Source of the DNA: Leptospiraceae bacterium
Lineage (GTDB): Bacteria > Spirochaetota > Leptospiria > Leptospirales > Leptospiraceae
Length of the DNA: 64,000 nucleotides
Assembly (NCBI GenBank): GCA_016708435.1
Contig: JADJFV010000015.1
Span: 39,278 to 103,277, forward strand
Direction of reading: 5' to 3'
The notes under the pieces were generated by a model that worked only from the letters and a program-made list of their open reading frames with translations, was not told the DNA's origin and ran no database searches. Position numbers and translations under genes: made by a program. Shown one piece after another: positions 1 to 10,580 of this stretch; the stretch's first letter is position 1; every line of letters starts with the position of its first letter.

Positions 1-1836
1 GCAGAGGCTAATCTTGATTTGGCAACAAGGGAAGAACCAACCAAAGAAAATCCCGTGCCTCTCCTACGAACTGCAAATCTGAAAACAGATTTATCTTACA
101 ATACACTACTGGCTGATATCTCCGCAGAAATAGACAATGGAAAGAAAATCCAGGTTCTATTAAATCTAAAAAGTTTATATCTAAAAAATTTCGTAACTGG
201 ACTCGGAGGCAGGCTCACAGGAAAAGCCACTGTGAATGGAAATAAATTCTCCGATTTGGATGCATCTGTCAATGCGTCAATTAACTCGCTGGACTATTTA
301 GTAAAAGGTAGTAAGTCTGGATTAAACAATATCGACTTATCCTTATTAGCCGGCATATCACTTGGAGAAAAATTTTCCTTTCAATCAGCAAATATTAAAA
401 GCATTTCTCTTAAGATTAAGAATGAAGAATACCTAGAAGCTCTCGGACTCTCTATCAACGGAAAACTATCCATGAATCCGAAGCTTGATTTGTTTGTAGA
501 CAAACTTGCGTTAACTCCTGATTTAAATCGACTCATTCCAATTCTCCCCTTGAGTCTAAAAGAGCAAATCGCTCCACTAAAAAAAACAATCGGCTCTCGT
601 CCTACCCTTGATGGTAAAATTCATTTCAAAGATTTGTTAGAATCAATGCTTATTGATGGAGCTTTTAAAATTACGCTTCCAGGAATCAATATAAACGATT
701 TTAAATCTGATTTCTCAGTAAAAATTGCAAAAGATATTTCTGGGGAAATTACAATTTCGAAATTCACTTTTTCAGCACTCGGCGGAGTTCTGACTGGAAA
801 TGCAAATGGAAATCTAATTAAACGGGCTAATCAAGAAAAACCGCCACTCGGTCCTTATTATCCAGCCCTTACAGCTTCCATTTCTCTCAATTCCGAGAAA
901 CAAGTTGAAATTTTAAGTGGAATTAAAATGAACGGCGCGATTAATATTGATTTGTCTCTAAAAGATTATATAGCGAGAGGAAAGCTTGCATCTAAGGATA
1001 CTAATTTTGTTTTTTACTCAGGCGCGTGCAAAGAAAATGATTATACTCAATGCAATCTAGTCTACATCAATAGGATTAATCTTGATTTTCCGTTTGAGCA
1101 CAATCTAAAAATTACGACTACAAAAAATTTAATCGAAGGCAACAAATCCAAATACATTAGCACGTATGGACAAAATCTACCACCAAACTTCACCATTCAA
1201 AATGTAATCGGCACGCATCCATATATTCAGAATGATCTTTTTAAATTCTTGCAAGAAAGTGGAGTGCAACCGGGATTTGCCGCAAGACTCGATTACAAAG
1301 AAAATGTTCTAAATGTAAACGCCCTGCGGATTTCAACCTTAGATGGATTCATTTTTGGTAAAGACATTCTTTTTAACGTTGGAAATGCAAATGTAGACGA
1401 AATGGAATATGCCGCTACAATTCAGATCAAAGATATTGACTTAAAACAACTTCTGCCTGCAAAATCTAGAAAAGAAATCGCAGACGGAAAAATAAAAGCC
1501 GATATAAACCTCTCAGGAAAAAATCTCAAAGATCCAATTGCAAATTTGAATTTATTCTTCAGTGTTTTTAAAATCGGAGAAGATTTTGGAAAAAGTGCTA
1601 TTCGAATTGTGATCCCACCGAATCTACTAACCGATGGGATAATTGGAAGTTATTCGCAGATCAATAAAATTGAAGTCGAATTATCAAAAGGACTTGTATA
1701 CGCTGACATTTTATTTCAGCGGTCGATTCTTTCTACTGTCTTCATGGGCATTGACAATAATAAAATTTCGCAAGAGAGAATGCCACTTGCCAACTTCCTC
1801 AATCGAGCACAATCGGAGGTATCAAAATATGAGTAA
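1..1836 (+). CDS. AsmA/YdbH-like envelope protein (5' partial)
   Basis: The frame is already open at base 1, so the true start lies upstream; 611 codons are visible. The product is a long, beta-rich, soluble-looking repeat protein with no internal membrane segment. It contains alternating hydrophobic stretches and a C-terminal block (IDLKQLLP, then GKIKADINLSG) of the kind seen in AsmA/YdbH-type proteins, which help move lipids between inner and outer membrane. The last 8 bases overlap the next gene, a lipoprotein, so the two are probably co-translated. Family assignment rests on overall character rather than a catalytic motif, so 'AsmA-like' is a moderate call and the substrate is unknown. 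Confidence 0.6.
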   Translation, partial: AEANLDLATREEPTKENPVPLLRTANLKTDLSYNTLLADISAEIDNGKKIQVLLNLKSLYLKNFVTGLGGRLTGKATVNGNKFSDLDASVNASINSLDYLVKGSKSGLNNIDLSLLAGISLGEKFSFQSANIKSISLKIKNEEYLEALGLSINGKLSMNPKLDLFVDKLALTPDLNRLIPILPLSLKEQIAPLKKTIGSRPTLDGKIHFKDLLESMLIDGAFKITLPGININDFKSDFSVKIAKDISGEITISKFTFSALGGVLTGNANGNLIKRANQEKPPLGPYYPALTASISLNSEKQVEILSGIKMNGAINIDLSLKDYIARGKLASKDTNFVFYSGACKENDYTQCNLVYINRINLDFPFEHNLKITTTKNLIEGNKSKYISTYGQNLPPNFTIQNVIGTHPYIQNDLFKFLQESGVQPGFAARLDYKENVLNVNALRISTLDGFIFGKDILFNVGNANVDEMEYAATIQIKDIDLKQLLPAKSRKEIADGKIKADINLSGKNLKDPIANLNLFFSVFKIGEDFGKSAIRIVIPPNLLTDGIIGSYSQINKIEVELSKGLVYADILFQRSILSTVFMGIDNNKISQERMPLANFLNRAQSEVSKYE

Positions 1837-2440
1837 AAGATTTATAGCAACCTTACTAATGCTAATGCTTTTGAGTATAAACTGTTTTTTAAATTTAAAA
1901 CCTCCTCCAATTACCTTTACGCAATCTCAAACGGCTGCCGAAAAGCAAATGGTCGGTGAGGATAAAGAATTAGAGAAGGATGGATGGCTTATCTCTTCGA
2001 TAAAGACTTCTTCTTCGGGATCAGATGAATGGAAAAAGGATGCACTTCTTTATGAAGAAAGCGAATTTAAGGATAAGGATTATTATGCGTTACTCAGTGT
2101 AATAGCTTATCTAGCTCCAGAAGTAAAATCCTATAAGGCGAAAGGATTACTCGGAGAGGGGCTCAATGGACTTTTACAAAAACCAGCGGTTACTCTCGAC
2201 AAGTCTACACTCGATGAAATTTCCTCTCCCGAAAAAAAGAAACGATTAGAAGAAGTTTCCAAATTAATCAATGACTCTAGAGTAAGAATTTATGAAACCA
2301 GAATTCTATCTTTAACAAAATCAGACAAACCCAAAGAAGACTTTAACAAACTCAAAGAGAAAATTATTTTATCCAATTATAATAATTTGGAAACGGGAGA
2401 ATACTACGAAGTCGCAAAGGGAAGTTGGACAAAAAAATAA
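1829..2440 (+). CDS. Hypothetical lipoprotein
   Basis: The product is 203 aa. I chose the ATG at 1829 because it has a clear ribosome-binding site (CGGAGGT, about 9 bases upstream) and gives a lipoprotein signal peptide (MSKRFIATLLMLMLLSINC, Cys19). A longer reading frame back to 1643 lies inside the preceding gene. The mature part is charged and helical (Lys/Glu-rich) with no domain I recognise. It overlaps the AsmA-like gene by 8 bases and ends 3 bases before the large kinase gene, so the three are probably one operon. A small lipoprotein beside an AsmA/YdbH-type protein recalls the YdbH-YnbE pairing of enterobacteria, but no sequence similarity was tested. Confidence 0.7.
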   Translation: MSKRFIATLLMLMLLSINCFLNLKPPPITFTQSQTAAEKQMVGEDKELEKDGWLISSIKTSSSGSDEWKKDALLYEESEFKDKDYYALLSVIAYLAPEVKSYKAKGLLGEGLNGLLQKPAVTLDKSTLDEISSPEKKKRLEEVSKLINDSRVRIYETRILSLTKSDKPKEDFNKLKEKIILSNYNNLETGEYYEVAKGSWTKK

Positions 2441-2443
2441 TCC

Positions 2444-5400
2444 ATGATTTCCGTCCAAGGTTTTACAATAAAAGAAAAGGTTTTTGAAAACCAAAATACT
2501 ATTATATATAGAGCAGTATCCGATGATACCAAGTCTACTTTTATTCTAAAAACACACCGAAGTAATTTTCCGACTAACAGAGAAATTGCCGCATACAGAA
2601 AGGAATTTGAAATTACTTCCAAGCTTCAAATTGACGGAATTCTAAAATCATATTTCTTAAAAAAAAATGGAACACAGTATACGATTATTTTTGAGGATAT
2701 GGACGGAATACCGCTAAGATCATTTATTAGCAATAATAATCTTAGTCTCCAAGTTTTGCTAGAAATCTTTTTATCAATCGTTCTAATTATTAATCAAATT
2801 CACAAAAATAATATTATCCACAAAGATATTAATCCTCTAAATATTTTGATTCAGCCAGAAACTCTTAAAATAAAAATTATAGACTTTGGAATTTCTTCCA
2901 TCTATAGCAAAGAAAATATTGAGCACACAGCGGTGGATTTTTTAGAAGGAAGTATTCCGTATATTTCCCCTGAACAAACAGGGCGAATGAATCGACCTAT
3001 TGATTATCGGTCTGATTTTTATTCACTTGGTATTACATTCTATGAATTATTGACAGGAAAAACTCCATTTGAATCAAGCGACACTCTAGATGTAATTCAT
3101 TCTCATATAGCCAAATCGCCAACGTCCCCCTTTCTACGGGCTATTACATATTATCCGGATAAAGAAAAAGTTCTAACCAAACTCTCTGATTTAATTCTAA
3201 GACTCTTAGCAAAAGATCCAGAGAAAAGGTATCAATCAGCAAATGGAATTGCCTATGACCTTACTAAAATTTTAGAATATGAAATGCAAAAAAACTCTGA
3301 GCATACCTTCCTGCTCGAAATTGGAAGAAATGATTTTTCGGGTAAATTACAAATACCCGCTAAATTGTTTGGCAGAGAAGAAGAAAAAAAGGCGTTGATT
3401 GATGCGTTTAAGCGAATTCTTCATGAATCTAGCGAATTAATATTTGTAAATGGACATGCAGGAACAGGTAAAGGCATACTCGTTCATGAATTGAGAAAAG
3501 AAGTTTTGAGTGTGGATGGATTTTTAATTTCAGGAAAATATGAAGAGGCTAATCGTGATATACCCTATTCCGGTTTTATTGCTGCCTTCAGAGAATTCAT
3601 TCGTCAAATTCTCTTAGCGAATATGGAAGAGATTCAAAACTACAAGGATAAATTTCTACAAAGTCTTGGAAACAATGCAAAGCTCATAGCAAATGTGATT
3701 CCAGAATTAGAAATTATTACAGGAAAACTTTCTACTGTTGCAGATATTGATGATGCGGAAATGGCCAATAGATTTCATTTATCTTTTCGAAATTTTGTTC
3801 AATCGTTACCCGATACCGGGCATCCGATTGTAATATTCCTAGATAACTTTCAATGGGCAGACGCAAGGTCTTTTCAATTGTTATATTTTTTCCTCAACAC
3901 GATGCACACGAAACACATACTATTAATTTGTGCTTATCAAACAAATGAGGCAAACATTCAATCGCCCGTAGAAAACTTTATTAGAGAAGCGAAACTAATA
4001 TCCCCCGAAATCCAGAATATTAAACTTAGAAATTTAAAACTAGAAGATATTAATAATTTAATAGCGGAAACTTTAAATTATCCCAAAGAAAAATGCAAAG
4101 AACTTTCTGATTTGATTCTGTTTAAAACTCACGGAAATCCATTTTTTGTTACTGAATTTTTGAAATTTATATACACCGAAAAGTTTTTACAGCCAGTTGA
4201 AAAAAAAGAAGGCGGATACACTTGGAAGTGGAATGTGGATTCCATTCGAGATCTAAGGGTCAGCGATAACCTGGCCGATATTGTAACTTCTAATTTAAAA
4301 CTATTACATCCAGATACAGAAAAATTAATTCAAATTGCCGCATGCTTTGGAAATGAATTTACAAGTGACATTCTATGCCTGATAACAGAGAAAAAAAAAT
4401 TCGAAATAGAAGAATCTTTGATTGGTGCAGTCGCATCTGGACTTATTATTGTGTCAGGAATTACCTACCGATTCTTACACGAAAAAGTTCAATCGGCCGC
4501 ATACTCATTATTAGGCGATAGAAATAAAATGCAATTGCATGCAAAAATTGCAATGATTCTATTAAATAAATATACTGAATTAGAAATAAATAAGCAAATC
4601 TTTTCAATTACAAACCATTTGAATTTGGGTAGAGATTTTCTTCCTTCTGAATTTCCAAGATTCAAACCTGTTGAACTAAATATAAATGCGGGTAAAAAGG
4701 CGAAAGCCTCGGCTGCGTATGAGCTAGCATACAAACATTTCATAAATGGAATCTATTTTTTAGAATCATCTTCCACTTTAGAATCCAAAGAATTAAAAAT
4801 CAATACCTATATAGAAGCCGCAGAGTGTGCTTATCTTAGCAATCAGATCAATGAAATGCAAAAACTTCTAAATAGAGCGTTAGGCGAAACAAACGATCTA
4901 ATCGTTAAAGCCAAAGTCTTTGAAATTAAGAATAAATTTCTTATTACTTCCGGTAATCCAACCCAGGCAATTGATAACACAATCAGTCTCCTACATGAAC
5001 TAGATGTTCATTTTCCGAAGAAACCTAAATTATATCATGTTCTAATAAGTCTTGCAAAAGTCAAATTTGCGCTTAGAAATAAAAAAATTCGAGAATTAAT
5101 TCATTATAAACAAGTATTTGATCCAAAAATAATTTCTATTATGCGATTGCTGTCTATTATTGGTTCAGCAGCTTATTTTTCCTCTCCAAATTTATTACCC
5201 TTGCTCATTTTAGAAAATGTTTACCTTTCCCTAAAATACGGATACACTTCATACACACCTTTCTCTTTCTCTGCGTATGGAATAATTCTTTGTGGAACGT
5301 TAGGCGAAGTGGATAAAGGATATGAGTTTGGAAGACTTGCTCTAAACATCTATGAAGATTTAGGTGGAATAAAAAATAAAACTAAGATTTTGCATATGGT

Positions 5401-7729
5401 GAATTCTTTTATTAGCCACTGGAAAGATCATCTGAAAATCACGATTGAACCATTATGGGAATGTTACAAGAGTGGGCAAGAAACTGGAGATTTAGAGTTT
5501 GCTTTTTACGGATTAATACAATATGCCTTTCATTCCTTTTTCGTAGGAAAAGAACTTTCTCCCTTAGAAAAAGAACTCAACCATGGAGTGAGGACATTAG
5601 AAAATCACAATCATATCTACTCAAAATACCAATTAAAAGTTTTTCAACTAACACTGATTGGACTTATGGATCCAAAGGAAAATCCAGTTACTATTTTACA
5701 TCGATCCAAAAATAGTCTGGAAGAAAAAGACATAGATCAAGCATCTCTAAAAGGAAACGCTTTCTATTTTCATTTTTATAGCTTATTTCTAAATTTTCAT
5801 TTTGGTAAATATGCCGACGGAATAGAAGATGCAAAGATTGCTGTTGGATTCTCCGAAACAATACGATCACTCGCGATATTTCCCGTTCTATTATTCTTAC
5901 AGTCACTTTGCCTACTCCAAGAATACACAAATGTAAATTTCTTAAAGAGAAAACAATATCTCAGAACTGTAAATTCCAATCAGCGTAAAATGAAAAAATG
6001 GTCGCAACACTGCCCCGCTAACTTTCAGCATAAATTTCATCTAGTAGAAGCCGAAAAAAATAGAGTTCTAAATAATGTGTTATTAGCTATAGACTACTAC
6101 GAATTATCCATTCAACTAGCAAAGGATGGGGACTTCCTTCAAGAAATCGCCCTTGCCAATGAACTTGCTGGAAAATTTTTTATGCGAGTAAATAAACCAA
6201 ACCTCGCAAAATCATATTTAAACTCTGCACTCTATTACTACCATATCTGGGGGGCAATGGCGAAGGTGAAGCAATTTGAAAGACTCTATCCCGGAATTGT
6301 TGAAACCATTTACGAGGAAGATAAGGCGAGCGAAACAGAAAGCCCAGCATCCGTAATCACGCAAAGAGGCGATACAGAATCTTTCAATCTAGCCACAATG
6401 ATAAAAGTTTCAGAGGCAATTTCTCGTGAAATACTTCTGGAGAAAGTCCTTGCATCTCTTGTTAAAACATTGATTGAAAATGCAGGTGCCGAAAGAGGAG
6501 TTTTAATTTTAGAAAGAGAAGGGAAATTATTCATAGAAGCAGAAGCATCCTTTGGCAAAAATGAAACATCCGTTCTTCAATCTATACCGTTGGAAAATGG
6601 CAATTTGCCGCTTACAATAATCAATTATACGATTCGATTCAGTGAATACATTGTATTGAACGACGCAATTGAGAGTGAACAATTCTCCAAAGACCCTTAT
6701 GTTATAAAAAATAATTCACGTTCCATTCTTTGCTTTCCAATCTTTCACAAACAAACTCTATTCGGCATCTTTTATTTGGAAAATAATCTAAGTTCTTATG
6801 CATTCAAAAAAGACAGCGTTGAGTTTTTCGTAATGATTTCTTCCCAATCAGCCATTTCAATCGAAAATGCAAGACTCTATGCAAGTCTTGAATCAAGAGT
6901 AAACGAAAGAACAAAAGAATTGGATGCTTCGCTAAACCAACAGTATACGCTAAACGAAAACTTAATGAAAATCACGAGAGAGTTAAATCAATCATTCCAA
7001 AAAATAAAAAAAGATTTAGCACTTGCGAAGAAAATTCAAGATAGCATTCTTCCGAAAAATCTTGAAAGAATTAATTCTTTGCAAATCTCAACTTTTTACA
7101 GTCCTATGGACGAAGTAGGAGGAGATTTTTTTGACATCACGCAAGTCAATGAGCGGAAAATACGCATTTTCCTCGCAGATGCAACGGGACATGGTATCCA
7201 GGGTGCATTGATTACAATGGCAATTAAAAGTGAATATGAAAGCCTAAAAGCAAATATCGCTAGTCCGAGTGATTTACTTGGGATTTTAAACAATGAGTTT
7301 CTCAGAAAATTTCAATCCATCAATGCCTTTTTTACTTGTATCCTACTTGACATTGACCCAGTTAGCGGCATACTGTTATATGCCGCAGCAGGTCATCCCC
7401 CCCAGATTTTAGTTCAGCACGGTAATATTCAAAAGCTGACTTCTACTGGAAAAATAATTGGGATCAATGAAAATGTAAAATATAGACAAGATGAGTTTCG
7501 ATTTACACGTGGAGATAAACTCTTTTTATATTCGGACGGAATTTTTGAAGAATTCAATTATGTCCGTGATGAATTTGGAGAAGAAAAGCTTTGGCACATT
7601 TTAAAAGAGCATGGAAATAATTCTGTGAGTGAAACTTTAAATTCAGTTGTGCAACAAGTCGATGACTTCCTCGGAAACCTACCACAAGAAGACGATATGA
7701 CATTTATCGGAATAGAGTATAGGTTATAA
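2444..7729 (+). CDS. Ser/Thr kinase - AAA ATPase - GAF - SpoIIE phosphatase fusion
   Basis: A 1761-residue signalling protein with four modules. Residues 1-275 form a Hanks-type kinase, with Lys36, catalytic loop HKDINPLN at 126-133, DFG at 147-149 and SPEQ at 175-178. Residues ~305-700 form a STAND/AAA-type ATPase, with Walker A GHAGTGKG at 337-344 and a Walker B-like IVIFLDNFQWAD. A long helical, TPR-like region follows, then a GAF domain (~1330-1465), a coiled coil and a C-terminal PP2C/SpoIIE phosphatase (EVGGDFFD, ATGHGIQGAL, SDGIFEEF). Such PknK-like fusions are known in Leptospira and other environmental bacteria. They probably integrate a ligand signal and switch a target by phosphorylation and dephosphorylation; the partner is unknown. 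No membrane segment is seen, so it is probably cytoplasmic. Confidence 0.93.
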   Translation: MISVQGFTIKEKVFENQNTIIYRAVSDDTKSTFILKTHRSNFPTNREIAAYRKEFEITSKLQIDGILKSYFLKKNGTQYTIIFEDMDGIPLRSFISNNNLSLQVLLEIFLSIVLIINQIHKNNIIHKDINPLNILIQPETLKIKIIDFGISSIYSKENIEHTAVDFLEGSIPYISPEQTGRMNRPIDYRSDFYSLGITFYELLTGKTPFESSDTLDVIHSHIAKSPTSPFLRAITYYPDKEKVLTKLSDLILRLLAKDPEKRYQSANGIAYDLTKILEYEMQKNSEHTFLLEIGRNDFSGKLQIPAKLFGREEEKKALIDAFKRILHESSELIFVNGHAGTGKGILVHELRKEVLSVDGFLISGKYEEANRDIPYSGFIAAFREFIRQILLANMEEIQNYKDKFLQSLGNNAKLIANVIPELEIITGKLSTVADIDDAEMANRFHLSFRNFVQSLPDTGHPIVIFLDNFQWADARSFQLLYFFLNTMHTKHILLICAYQTNEANIQSPVENFIREAKLISPEIQNIKLRNLKLEDINNLIAETLNYPKEKCKELSDLILFKTHGNPFFVTEFLKFIYTEKFLQPVEKKEGGYTWKWNVDSIRDLRVSDNLADIVTSNLKLLHPDTEKLIQIAACFGNEFTSDILCLITEKKKFEIEESLIGAVASGLIIVSGITYRFLHEKVQSAAYSLLGDRNKMQLHAKIAMILLNKYTELEINKQIFSITNHLNLGRDFLPSEFPRFKPVELNINAGKKAKASAAYELAYKHFINGIYFLESSSTLESKELKINTYIEAAECAYLSNQINEMQKLLNRALGETNDLIVKAKVFEIKNKFLITSGNPTQAIDNTISLLHELDVHFPKKPKLYHVLISLAKVKFALRNKKIRELIHYKQVFDPKIISIMRLLSIIGSAAYFSSPNLLPLLILENVYLSLKYGYTSYTPFSFSAYGIILCGTLGEVDKGYEFGRLALNIYEDLGGIKNKTKILHMVNSFISHWKDHLKITIEPLWECYKSGQETGDLEFAFYGLIQYAFHSFFVGKELSPLEKELNHGVRTLENHNHIYSKYQLKVFQLTLIGLMDPKENPVTILHRSKNSLEEKDIDQASLKGNAFYFHFYSLFLNFHFGKYADGIEDAKIAVGFSETIRSLAIFPVLLFLQSLCLLQEYTNVNFLKRKQYLRTVNSNQRKMKKWSQHCPANFQHKFHLVEAEKNRVLNNVLLAIDYYELSIQLAKDGDFLQEIALANELAGKFFMRVNKPNLAKSYLNSALYYYHIWGAMAKVKQFERLYPGIVETIYEEDKASETESPASVITQRGDTESFNLATMIKVSEAISREILLEKVLASLVKTLIENAGAERGVLILEREGKLFIEAEASFGKNETSVLQSIPLENGNLPLTIINYTIRFSEYIVLNDAIESEQFSKDPYVIKNNSRSILCFPIFHKQTLFGIFYLENNLSSYAFKKDSVEFFVMISSQSAISIENARLYASLESRVNERTKELDASLNQQYTLNENLMKITRELNQSFQKIKKDLALAKKIQDSILPKNLERINSLQISTFYSPMDEVGGDFFDITQVNERKIRIFLADATGHGIQGALITMAIKSEYESLKANIASPSDLLGILNNEFLRKFQSINAFFTCILLDIDPVSGILLYAAAGHPPQILVQHGNIQKLTSTGKIIGINENVKYRQDEFRFTRGDKLFLYSDGIFEEFNYVRDEFGEEKLWHILKEHGNNSVSETLNSVVQQVDDFLGNLPQEDDMTFIGIEYRL

Positions 7730-7763
7730 ATTTGCGATTGATGAATAACTGTGTGCGAATAAA

Positions 7764-10403
7764 ATGAAATCTATGTTAGAAGCGATTCAGAAATATTTTA
7801 CCAAGGAAATAAATATTCTAGGTTCAGTAAAACCTCGCTTTGCATGGATTTTCGTATGGACTTTTTCTGTTTTATTTTTGGGTTTAATCGAAGTCTTATT
7901 AGCAAAATTAATCAGTTCCTTTGATTCTTATGCAATGAACGTTCTCGCCTTTGGGACAGGAGGGATTGTCTTTATTCTTTTAATGATTATTCTATTCAGA
8001 ATATTTATTGAGAATCGACTACGTGGATATATACTCATTACCCTCTTATGCAGTGCGGCAGCTTTTTTTGTAGAGAAATTTTTCTTAAACAATGAAATAT
8101 TTACTTCCTTCACAGCACGGACTACATTCGTTCTCTGGCTAACTTTCTTAACTTTATTTGCATCCATTTTCTATCAGAAAATTTCTAAGTGGATAGTTTT
8201 GTTTTTCCCGCCTATCTTATTTATCGGATTTTTGGTTTCTTTCTGTTTTCTTCTGATAATGATACCTTTTATGCTCATCGGATGGGTTAGGTTTTTATTC
8301 ATGGGACTTGGAATCTTACCCTATACGCCACTCATGGCTTGTATCGCGTTTTTGGTAATGTGTTATCGAACTACATTGGAATTACGGGATAATAAATATT
8401 ATCTCCAATATACATTTTCTAAGTATTTGACTTATGCCATTCTAATTTCTACTTCCATTTATTTCATATGGTTTCATACTGAATGGAATAGAGGACAATT
8501 TATTATCCGCAATCATTTCCTTGAAAATAAAATTATAAATTCAAAGCGAAGTCTAATAGACGATGATTTTCCTGCCTGGGCATCCCTTGGAATGAAACTT
8601 CCAGTCAATCATGTCAGTGAATTATACTTACAACCTGAATCAAGTAACAGAGAAGTTTTATTTACTCTCTTCGGCTCAGACAAATTATTCGATCCTTTCG
8701 CCTTCCTTGTCTCCAATATTTCCAAAAAAGTAGAAATCCCAAATGAAGACAGAGAACATCTATTAAGACTTCTTTTTGGGTATACACATATTAGCCTGAA
8801 TAGACTCTGGAACGGAAATTCACTCACTACCACAGACGTAGAGACTCGACTCCAACTTCATCCCGAATCAAGAACCGCCTACACGGAAATGAAAATCAAT
8901 GCATACAACGAAACCAATCGAGGACAACAAGAAGCGATTTATACTTTTAAAGTTCCAGAAGGAAGCGTCTGCACAAATTTCAGCCTATGGATTAATGGAA
9001 AAGAAGAGCCAGCACGCCTAACGTTTTTATCAAAAGCACAGACAGAGGATAACAAGATAGTAGACGTTGATAAAAGATATCCATCTTACGTTACCTGGAT
9101 GGAAGACAACTTAATTCGTGTAAGAATATTTCCAGTAGCGGAGCATAATTATAGTAGCTTTAAAATTGGCTTTGTTAGTCCTTTAAAAGTTGCCAATGAG
9201 CAATTACACTATCAAGGTTTTAAAGTAGAGGGACCACTGCTAGATTCAGCAAATCATAAGATCGAATCAGATGTTCATGAAAATGTTGATTTAAATCTTT
9301 CCGGTAAAGGTTATACATTTGAGAAAAAAAATTCACGTATTTCGAAAGAAACTTTTTCAAAATGGTTTGCTTATGGTAAATATAGAGAATCTTGGGCGCT
9401 GACTTTAGATAAGTCTTATAAAGTTAGCAGCGAGTTACTAATTTCCGATCTTAAGCTTAATGTTTCCGAACTTAAGATGAAAGAAAAAGTTTTTCATCCT
9501 GATAAAATTTATATTCTAATCAATTCCTCCTTATCCAAAAAAGAATGGAAGAGCATTTACACACGATTATCCTCTATAGAACTTAAATCACAAATCATTC
9601 TAGTAACAAATGAATGGTTTTATTCAAAAAACAAAGAGGAAAATCTTGACTTCATAGAATCACAGGCTTTACCTAAATTTAATTTATTTCCATTTTATAA
9701 GATTACAAATGATACGGACATTCTAATCATTACGAATAAAGAAGATAGTTCTATTCCCTTTAGTGAGTTAAAAGGAAGTTCCTTTTTTAATAAGAACAGA
9801 GAGTTTTTCAGTAAGAATAAAAAGAATATTTATGTTTATTCACTCAATAGAGAATTATCTACCTATTTTAATAGTTTAAAGGATTATGAACTAATACAGG
9901 ATATCCCCAATTCCTGGGACAATCTTTTAGAATCTCTTCTTTCTAGAAAAATTAAACTTCCAGATCAATCAGACGAAAACTACTCGATTCCAAATTCAAA
10001 AATAACAATTGAATTAAAGAAGCTATCTACCGTTAGCCCGCCTACTGGAAATGACTTACTTGCACGTCTTGTGCTCTATAAAAAAATCATGCGCAGTCTT
10101 GGAAAGCGCCTTCTTGTAACCGATAAAGACGCTACAGAAACAAATATTTTCCGGCTTGCTGCAACTGGAAACATTGTTACTCCAATTACATCGTTTATTG
10201 TTCTGGAAAACGAAACTGATTATCATAAATTTGGGATTCACAAAAATAAAAAGAGTCTAGAAGAGACAAACTTGCAAACAGATAACTCAAAGTCTTTTTC
10301 AATCAAGCAAGGAACTGTGCCTGAACCGGAAGAGTGGATGATAGCGATTATCTGCTTTCTTATAATCTATATCTGGACAAAGTTCAAATTGCGTCGTCCC
10401 TAG
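7764..10403 (+). CDS. MSEP/PEP-CTERM-like membrane protein with VIT-like region
   Basis: An 879-aa protein. The first ~250 residues carry about eight hydrophobic segments. Residues ~350-470 resemble a VIT (vault/inter-alpha-trypsin) domain: paired beta strands around TRLQLHPESRTAYTEMKI and AIYTFKVPEGSVCTNFSLW. The last 27 residues are Pro-Glu-Pro followed by a hydrophobic helix and a basic tail (KFKLRRP), the architecture of an exosortase sorting signal. From memory this matches the MSEP-CTERM family, whose members are usually encoded beside an exosortase (XrtK); none is in this window. The gene starts 34 bases after the kinase fusion and may belong to the same transcript. The start is uncertain, as no strong ribosome-binding site is visible. 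Confidence 0.7.
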   Translation: MKSMLEAIQKYFTKEINILGSVKPRFAWIFVWTFSVLFLGLIEVLLAKLISSFDSYAMNVLAFGTGGIVFILLMIILFRIFIENRLRGYILITLLCSAAAFFVEKFFLNNEIFTSFTARTTFVLWLTFLTLFASIFYQKISKWIVLFFPPILFIGFLVSFCFLLIMIPFMLIGWVRFLFMGLGILPYTPLMACIAFLVMCYRTTLELRDNKYYLQYTFSKYLTYAILISTSIYFIWFHTEWNRGQFIIRNHFLENKIINSKRSLIDDDFPAWASLGMKLPVNHVSELYLQPESSNREVLFTLFGSDKLFDPFAFLVSNISKKVEIPNEDREHLLRLLFGYTHISLNRLWNGNSLTTTDVETRLQLHPESRTAYTEMKINAYNETNRGQQEAIYTFKVPEGSVCTNFSLWINGKEEPARLTFLSKAQTEDNKIVDVDKRYPSYVTWMEDNLIRVRIFPVAEHNYSSFKIGFVSPLKVANEQLHYQGFKVEGPLLDSANHKIESDVHENVDLNLSGKGYTFEKKNSRISKETFSKWFAYGKYRESWALTLDKSYKVSSELLISDLKLNVSELKMKEKVFHPDKIYILINSSLSKKEWKSIYTRLSSIELKSQIILVTNEWFYSKNKEENLDFIESQALPKFNLFPFYKITNDTDILIITNKEDSSIPFSELKGSSFFNKNREFFSKNKKNIYVYSLNRELSTYFNSLKDYELIQDIPNSWDNLLESLLSRKIKLPDQSDENYSIPNSKITIELKKLSTVSPPTGNDLLARLVLYKKIMRSLGKRLLVTDKDATETNIFRLAATGNIVTPITSFIVLENETDYHKFGIHKNKKSLEETNLQTDNSKSFSIKQGTVPEPEEWMIAIICFLIIYIWTKFKLRRP

Positions 10404-10408
10404 AACTA

Positions 10409-10520
10409 TATACCACTTCTCATAAATAAGTTCCGCTATTTTTCGCAAGAGGGGTATTCCCAATTCCCAAACTAAGAGTATTCAATTTTAAATCGGAATT
10501 TACTTTTGGGAATTGGTATA
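10409..10520. repeat. R2 MITE-like element, copy 1
   Basis: A 112-bp AT-rich element with imperfect terminal inverted repeats (TATACCACTTCTC at the left; TTTTGGGAATTGGTATA at the right). It has no coding capacity. A second copy lies at 51054-51162 and shares most of the interior, for example the AAGTAAGTTC-like stretch, the AGAGTATTCAATTT-like stretch and AATTTACTTTT. It directly follows the stop codon of the preceding gene. Confidence 0.75.
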
Positions 10521-10580
10521 AGAAGCATTTGACATTTATAAAGAACTAGCTAAAAAAGGTCGTTATAATAGGAAGGTTGT

